Source: Bacteroidota bacterium
GTDB lineage: Bacteria; Bacteroidota; Bacteroidia; Cytophagales; Cyclobacteriaceae
Assembly (NCBI GenBank): GCA_018267275.1
Contig: JAFDYV010000009.1
Location: forward strand, 124,001 to 188,000
Reading direction: 5' to 3'
Length of the DNA: 64,000 nucleotides
Positions 59,553 through 64,000 of this stretch are shown one piece after another. How positions within the stretch are numbered: position 1 is the stretch's first letter; every line of letters begins with the position of its first letter. A model generated the notes under the pieces. The model was not told the DNA's origin. It searched no databases and saw nothing but the letters and a program-made list of their open reading frames with translations. The position numbers and the translations under genes are program-made.

Positions 59553-60815
59553 ATGCTAGACCGTACCGTTCCGCCACCTTTCGCAAAAGAATTTTCATTC
59601 TCGCTACCCACACCCGAAGTTTTTCAGTTGGCCAACGGCTGTAGCATTGTTTGGATAAAAGGTTTACAGCAGCAAGTTTGTAAAATTGAGGTGATCATGA
59701 AGGCCGGTAAGTGGTATGAACCAACACCTGGTTTGGCACAATTCACAATCTCCATGCTCGAAAAAGGAGCAGCTGACTTTTCTGCGAGTCAAATCGCAGA
59801 AACCTTTGACATGTATGGTGCCCAATTGGAGTTGGCAGCAGGACCGGATTTTGCATCGGCATCGATCTATTCTCTCAATAATAAACTGCATCATATTCTC
59901 CCTGTGTTTTCAGCATTGCTGCAAGCACCTACATTCCCGCAAGAAGAATTGGATTTGGCAACGGACATCTTTATTGAAAACCTCAAAGTAAACAACGAGA
60001 AAACCAGTTATCTCGCTTCAAAATATTTTAAACGAAATGTGTTTGGCAACAAGCACCCTTACGGCAGCACCCTTGAAATTGATGATGTGCAAAAAGTAAT
60101 TACCGCCACTTCGCTACGTCAGTTTTTTGATCATCGGTGCCAACCATTTGAAGTATACATAACAGGGTCTCTATCGCAGTCACAACTGGATTTGATAGTA
60201 GAAGTATTCTCGGGTTTCAATGCGAACAAATCTGACACCAGCATGCCTGTCATCGCCTCATCGGATGAGCGTACGAGGCACGTGAAGAAACAAGGAAGCG
60301 TGCAAGCTTCTTTACGGATAGGAGGCCAAACGCTGACAAGAAATCACCCAGACTATTTTCAGTTTTTACTTCTCAACCATTTGCTGGGCGGTTACTTTGG
60401 TTCAAGGTTGATGAAAAATATCCGCGAGGAAAAAGGCCTTACTTATGGCATTTATTCTTCTATCAGCGCCCATCACCATCACTCTTTGTTTACGATCGGA
60501 ACGGATGTGAACATCGAGAAAGCGGATTTGACCACGCATGAAATCCGAAAAGAAATTGAAAGGCTTCAGCAAGACTATATTCCTGCACAAGAAATTGAGG
60601 TGGCGCGGAATCATTTTTTGGGCGCGCTACAACTTGAACTGTCGAACCCATTCGCTGTAACCGAAAAAATCAAGAACATCCGGTTGAACCAACTGCCGGC
60701 CAATTACTATGAACAGTTGATGACTGCCACAATCGGTACAGATGGTAATGGCCTAAATAAAATTGCCCAAAAACACCTGGCTTGGGAAGATTTTCACCAG
60801 GTATCTGTAGGTTAA
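59553..60815 (+). CDS. M16-family protein without the zinc site
   Basis: A 420-residue protein with the M16 (pitrilysin) fold but no HxxEH motif: the place reads GLAQFTISMLEKGAA, where active members have GLAHFLEHMLFKG. The C-terminal half keeps the substrate-binding features LLNHLLGGYFGSRLMKNIRE and EKGLTYGIYSS. Such proteins are the noncatalytic halves of M16B pairs. No catalytic partner lies nearby. No signal peptide is evident. It starts 7 nt after the porV stop. Confidence 0.85.
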   Translation: MLDRTVPPPFAKEFSFSLPTPEVFQLANGCSIVWIKGLQQQVCKIEVIMKAGKWYEPTPGLAQFTISMLEKGAADFSASQIAETFDMYGAQLELAAGPDFASASIYSLNNKLHHILPVFSALLQAPTFPQEELDLATDIFIENLKVNNEKTSYLASKYFKRNVFGNKHPYGSTLEIDDVQKVITATSLRQFFDHRCQPFEVYITGSLSQSQLDLIVEVFSGFNANKSDTSMPVIASSDERTRHVKKQGSVQASLRIGGQTLTRNHPDYFQFLLLNHLLGGYFGSRLMKNIREEKGLTYGIYSSISAHHHHSLFTIGTDVNIEKADLTTHEIRKEIERLQQDYIPAQEIEVARNHFLGALQLELSNPFAVTEKIKNIRLNQLPANYYEQLMTATIGTDGNGLNKIAQKHLAWEDFHQVSVG

Positions 60816-60869
60816 GAAATCACCAATTATCTCATTTACAAGCTATTACGTAGTTCTTGATTTATTATT

Positions 60870-60899
60870 TTGAATCATTCTAAACAATTCGTTTATTTG
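60870..60899 (+). promoter_or_regulatory. Promoter candidate for the TonB receptor gene
   Basis: TTG (60870-60872), a 19-nt spacer and TTTATTTG (60892-60899; 7 of 8 to TAnnTTTG). Direct repeats of ATTCTAAA-N-AA at 60876-60886 and 60914-60924 flank the -7 box and may bind a regulator; the receptor's likely iron role makes a Fur-type site conceivable, but the match to a Fur box is poor. Confidence 0.45.
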
Positions 60900-60925
60900 C
60901 ATTGTTTATAATGATTCTAAATAAC

Positions 60926-63178
60926 ATGCGAGCTATTTACTGCACTACCCTATTCTCATTTCTATTCTGTTCATTATTTGGGCAACAAGAGACTGAAAAA
61001 AGTGAACAAGATACTTTAACCACCCGCATACTACCGGAGCTAACGGTGGTGGGGCAGGGCAGCAAATCTGATATACATCAACTGCCACAAATTGTTGGCA
61101 CTCAAATTTATGCGACAAAAAAAAGTTCTTTGGTGGTGATGGACAATGTTCACGGAAATATTGCGTCAAACACTATGCGCCAGGTGCTGGCCAAAGTGCC
61201 CGGCATTTTTGTTTGGGAAAGTGATGGCAGCGGCATGCAGATAAATGTTGCATCAAGAGGGTTGAGCCCCAATCGATCTTGGGAGTTTAATGTGCGCCAA
61301 AACGGTTTTGATATCGCAGCAGATCCCTACGGTTACCCTGAAGCCTACTATAACCCGCAATTGCAATCTGTTCAACGTATCGAGGTTGTGCGCGGCCATG
61401 GCTCCTTGCAATATGGGCCTCAGTTGGGTGGCATGATCAATTACATTTTGAAAAACGGCAGTGAATTCAACAAACCAATACAGGTAGAAACAAATCAAAC
61501 CATCGGTAGCAACAATTTATTCAATTCCTTCAACGCGGTGGGTGGCAAAACAAAAAAAATAAACTACTATGTATTTTATGATTTGCGCCAGGGTGATGGC
61601 TGGCGGCAAAATAATCGGTTTAATTCCAATACTTTTTCAGGGTCACTTACTTACAAAGTCAACTCAAAAATTAACATCACTGCCGAGTTAACAAGATGGA
61701 CAAGTCTTTCAAAACAACCGGGTGGCTTAACCGATGCGCAATTTGCAGCTGACGCGCGGCAAAGTTTGCGGTCGCGTAACTGGTTTGAATTGGAATGGCT
61801 CACGTCTGGGTTAAACTTCGATTATGCAGTCAGCCAAAATCAAAAATTGAATGTGAAGGTGTTCTCTATTGTGGCCGACCGCAACAGTTTAGGGTTCAAT
61901 CCAAACAGCGGAATTTTAGCACCCGACACCATTAATTCGAGTACTGGAACTTATGCCAATCGAGTAATTGACATTGACAGGTACAGAAACTATGGCATAG
62001 AGGGTCGCTATATGCTCCACTACAAATTAGGTCAGCAGTTGAGCAGTCTGAGTGCCGGGGTACGTTTCTATCAAGGGTCTACCAATCGCTTCCGCGGAGG
62101 AACGGGAAGCACTGGCACTGATTTTACATTACAGCGCCAACCGAATACCGCCTGGACGGCCGATATCAACTATCGAAGTGGAAACTTCGCGTTGTTTGCG
62201 GAGAACCTGTTCCAGGTTACGCCCAAGTTGTTGTTCGTTCCCGGAGTGCGTTATGAATACGTTGCTGCTGAAGCTGCGGGATACAATGCGTTAGTCAACA
62301 ACAGCCCGGTGTTCATCCAAAATCAAACACGAGAAAGAAACTTTTTGTTGTATGGCCTGGGTGCCGAGTTTGCTATCACGCGCACTACCGCCTTTTACGC
62401 AAACGCCACCCAATCGTATCGTCCGGTTCAATTTGGTGATTTAACGGCTGCCCCCACTACAGACGTGATCGATCAAAACCTTACCGATGCACGTGGATTA
62501 AATGTTGATGTTGGGTACCGTGGCAATTACAACGAACATGTGAAGTTTGATATAAGCGCGTTTTATCTGGACTATCAAAACAGAATTGGTACCATTCAGC
62601 AACAGCGAAGCGATGGCAGTTTTTACAACTTTAGAACCAATGTGGGCAGCAGCACCACCAAGGGGGTAGAAGCCTTTGCCGAGGTGTCTGTATCTCGTTT
62701 CTTGTCTTTGCCTCAACGTGTAGGCAACTTCTCACTTTTTGCATCATACGCTTACAACGATGCGCGGTACAATAGCTTTAGAGTGGTAACGATAGTGAAC
62801 AACGCATTGGTTGAAACGAATTATCGCGACAAACAAGTAGAATATGCACCACAAAACGTATTGCGCGCTGGCGTTACCTACGCCTACAAGAATTTTTGGA
62901 TCACCGGACAAGGAAGTTATACCGATCAAGTATTTGCCGATGCCAATAACACCATTGCCTCATCTGCCAACGGACAAAATGGAAAGATACCAGGGTATAC
63001 GGTATACGATCTCACTACCGGCTACAACCATAAGTCGGGCATTCGCGTGCGGATGGGAATCAATAATATCACCAATGAATTCTATTTCACACGCAGGTCA
63101 GGGGGCTATCCCGGGCCAGGCTTGCTCCCGGCAGATGGACGCACCGCGTTTGTATCAATTGGCTACACCATGAATTAA
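60926..63178 (+). CDS. TonB-dependent outer-membrane receptor (FecA-like)
   Basis: About 750 residues from ATG 60926 with signal MRAIYCTTLFSFLFCSLFGQ; ATG 60911 is an alternative. The plug domain has VLAKVPGIFVWESDGSG, VASRGLSPNRSWEFNVRQ and ERIEVVRGHGSLQYGPQLGG-like segments, as in FecA, the ferric citrate receptor. The C-terminal barrel ends VSIGYTMN, without the usual final aromatic. FecR/FecI-type regulators are not next to it. The ligand is inferred only. Confidence 0.9.
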   Translation: MRAIYCTTLFSFLFCSLFGQQETEKSEQDTLTTRILPELTVVGQGSKSDIHQLPQIVGTQIYATKKSSLVVMDNVHGNIASNTMRQVLAKVPGIFVWESDGSGMQINVASRGLSPNRSWEFNVRQNGFDIAADPYGYPEAYYNPQLQSVQRIEVVRGHGSLQYGPQLGGMINYILKNGSEFNKPIQVETNQTIGSNNLFNSFNAVGGKTKKINYYVFYDLRQGDGWRQNNRFNSNTFSGSLTYKVNSKINITAELTRWTSLSKQPGGLTDAQFAADARQSLRSRNWFELEWLTSGLNFDYAVSQNQKLNVKVFSIVADRNSLGFNPNSGILAPDTINSSTGTYANRVIDIDRYRNYGIEGRYMLHYKLGQQLSSLSAGVRFYQGSTNRFRGGTGSTGTDFTLQRQPNTAWTADINYRSGNFALFAENLFQVTPKLLFVPGVRYEYVAAEAAGYNALVNNSPVFIQNQTRERNFLLYGLGAEFAITRTTAFYANATQSYRPVQFGDLTAAPTTDVIDQNLTDARGLNVDVGYRGNYNEHVKFDISAFYLDYQNRIGTIQQQRSDGSFYNFRTNVGSSTTKGVEAFAEVSVSRFLSLPQRVGNFSLFASYAYNDARYNSFRVVTIVNNALVETNYRDKQVEYAPQNVLRAGVTYAYKNFWITGQGSYTDQVFADANNTIASSANGQNGKIPGYTVYDLTTGYNHKSGIRVRMGINNITNEFYFTRRSGGYPGPGLLPADGRTAFVSIGYTMN

Positions 63179-63180
63179 AG

Positions 63181-64000
63181 CTAGCGCCTGCGCTTTGACG
63201 AAGGCCGCTTACGGGCCTTGCTCTTGTAGGTGGTGGGTTTGCGTTTGTTGAAGGATGATTTTCTAATAGATGTCTTTTTGCCCATCGACAGCTTTTTGGT
63301 GTTTTGATATCGCGTATTAGGCGAAAATGCAGCAACTCGTTTTTGGGCTTTGGCTAGTTGCTTAGGAGTATGCCCACCAGGCGTGCGTTTAATGGTGGAG
63401 GTATTCAGCGTTTTTCTACGATACGAAAGCGACTGCTTATAATCTTGCCGGAACTTCTTCTGATAGTTTTGATCGTTGAAATCGTAGCGGATGGTGAACT
63501 CATTTGAACTGCCCACAAATCCACCGATAGGCGTTGTGATAATCTCATTTGAGTAACCCACCAGTAAATATTTGCTTGGCCTGACAGCAATGGTGAAGTT
63601 GGCCACATTGCCCGCGCGCATGGCTGCTCCCGCTGTAATCAAATTGTTGTAAGTGTAGTATATCCCTGCATCAAATGTATCGTTGATCTCCGAGAATTTG
63701 CGGTAAGCTACATAAGGCTCCAATAAATCTTGCCCATCGCGCACAGGAATCATACCTTGAGCAAAGGTGGTGTAATAGTTAGAGAGTGTGCGTTTGTCAC
63801 TCGGCTCTAACCAAGCAGTTGCCAAACGGTTAACCGAACCGCCCATTCTAAAAAATCGGTTCTGGTACATCATTCCAAAAGAAAAGTCAGGCTTGCCGGT
63901 ATTATTTTGAAAACGTTCGTAGGTAGCATCGCCCACAATATATTGCTCAGTAGCCAAATTGGCGTTCAAACGAAGTTGATTCATTTCGGCCCCTACGCCC
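63181..64000 (-). CDS. PorP/SprF-family membrane protein, partial at right edge
   Basis: The frame continues to the right edge without a stop; about 273 C-terminal codons are seen. The barrel part shows GKPDFSFGMMYQNRFFRMGG, LLEPYVAYRKFSE and the family end VGSSNEFTIRYDFNDQ, as in PorP/SprF of the type IX secretion system. After this comes an unusual 90-residue tail rich in Lys, Arg, Ser and Thr (RRKTLNTSTIKRTPGGHTPK to KSKARKRPSSKRRR). It converges on the TonB receptor gene with 2 nt between. Confidence 0.82.
   Translation of the reverse strand, partial: GVGAEMNQLRLNANLATEQYIVGDATYERFQNNTGKPDFSFGMMYQNRFFRMGGSVNRLATAWLEPSDKRTLSNYYTTFAQGMIPVRDGQDLLEPYVAYRKFSEINDTFDAGIYYTYNNLITAGAAMRAGNVANFTIAVRPSKYLLVGYSNEIITTPIGGFVGSSNEFTIRYDFNDQNYQKKFRQDYKQSLSYRRKTLNTSTIKRTPGGHTPKQLAKAQKRVAAFSPNTRYQNTKKLSMGKKTSIRKSSFNKRKPTTYKSKARKRPSSKRRR

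Noticed and set aside
60911..60929. A Fur box at the TonB receptor start
   Set aside because: The match to the 19-bp Fur consensus is only partial (about 12 of 19), too weak to claim.
1..64000. tRNA, rRNA or insertion sequence
   Set aside because: Reading the intergenic stretches on both strands gave no cloverleaf with a TTCRANY-type loop, no rRNA sequence and no transposase motif; the cassette boundaries show hlyD remnants rather than terminal inverted repeats.

Overview
The window looks like chromosomal DNA of a Bacteroidota bacterium, most likely of the Cytophagales type. The evidence is the type IX secretion genes porU and porV, a PorP/SprF-family protein at the right edge, the gliding lipoprotein gldH next to ricT, bacillithiol synthase bshA, and promoters of the Bacteroidota form (TTG, about 19-20 nt, TAnnTTTG). 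Genus cannot be fixed from the sequence. No rRNA, tRNA, CRISPR array or transposase was found.

Layout. 1-8.6 kb: 5-oxoprolinase subunit pxpB (cut by the left edge), a PIF1-like helicase, a WD40-caspase protein and a secreted subtilase. 8.7-19.9 kb: an accessory peptide natural-product island, described below. 20-26 kb: gldH, ricT, a PIN-toxin pair, purD and recQ. 26-36.5 kb: sugar-nucleotide and sugar genes (manC-like, a second nucleotidyltransferase, a FucP-type transporter, an SMP-30 protein), rlmB, a GH3/serine-hydrolase fusion, bshA and a fatty-acid hydroxylase. 36.8-45.4 kb: a VWA/AAA/AlbA_2 run, phoH, sucD, upp and an M42-like peptidase. 45.4-49 kb: a GH109-type oxidoreductase-fold enzyme, hpt, adk and obgE. 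49-64 kb: envelope genes (a large propeller-barrel protein, FAD oxidoreductase, MBL hydrolase, pssA, porU, porV, an M16 protein, a TonB receptor, PorP/SprF).

The island is the exciting part. A C39-peptidase ABC exporter (16900-19122) and its HlyD partner (8679-9935) flank four short genes with double-glycine leaders. Two of those (16316-16471 and 16076-16237) are very short and run straight into a grasp-with-spasm set: an ATP-grasp ligase, a 68-aa unknown and a SPASM maturase, joined by ATGA overlaps. Three units share one promoter architecture: a palindrome around CTCCAGTATTACTGGAG ending exactly 10 nt before a TAnnTTTG-like -7 box. They also share an identical 30-nt 5'-UTR element placed 19-23 nt before the start codon; a diverged fourth copy precedes the second precursor. 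Three decaying copies of the hlyD 3' end lie between the units, each pointing at the end of one minus-strand unit. This suggests that the island grew by repeated duplication or insertion at the hlyD 3' end.

Two genes of the island are broken as written. The SPASM maturase has an in-frame TAA at codon 43, and the NarL-type response regulator has lost one base before its DNA-binding domain. The system may therefore be decaying or undergoing phase-like loss, or the assembly has errors at these points.
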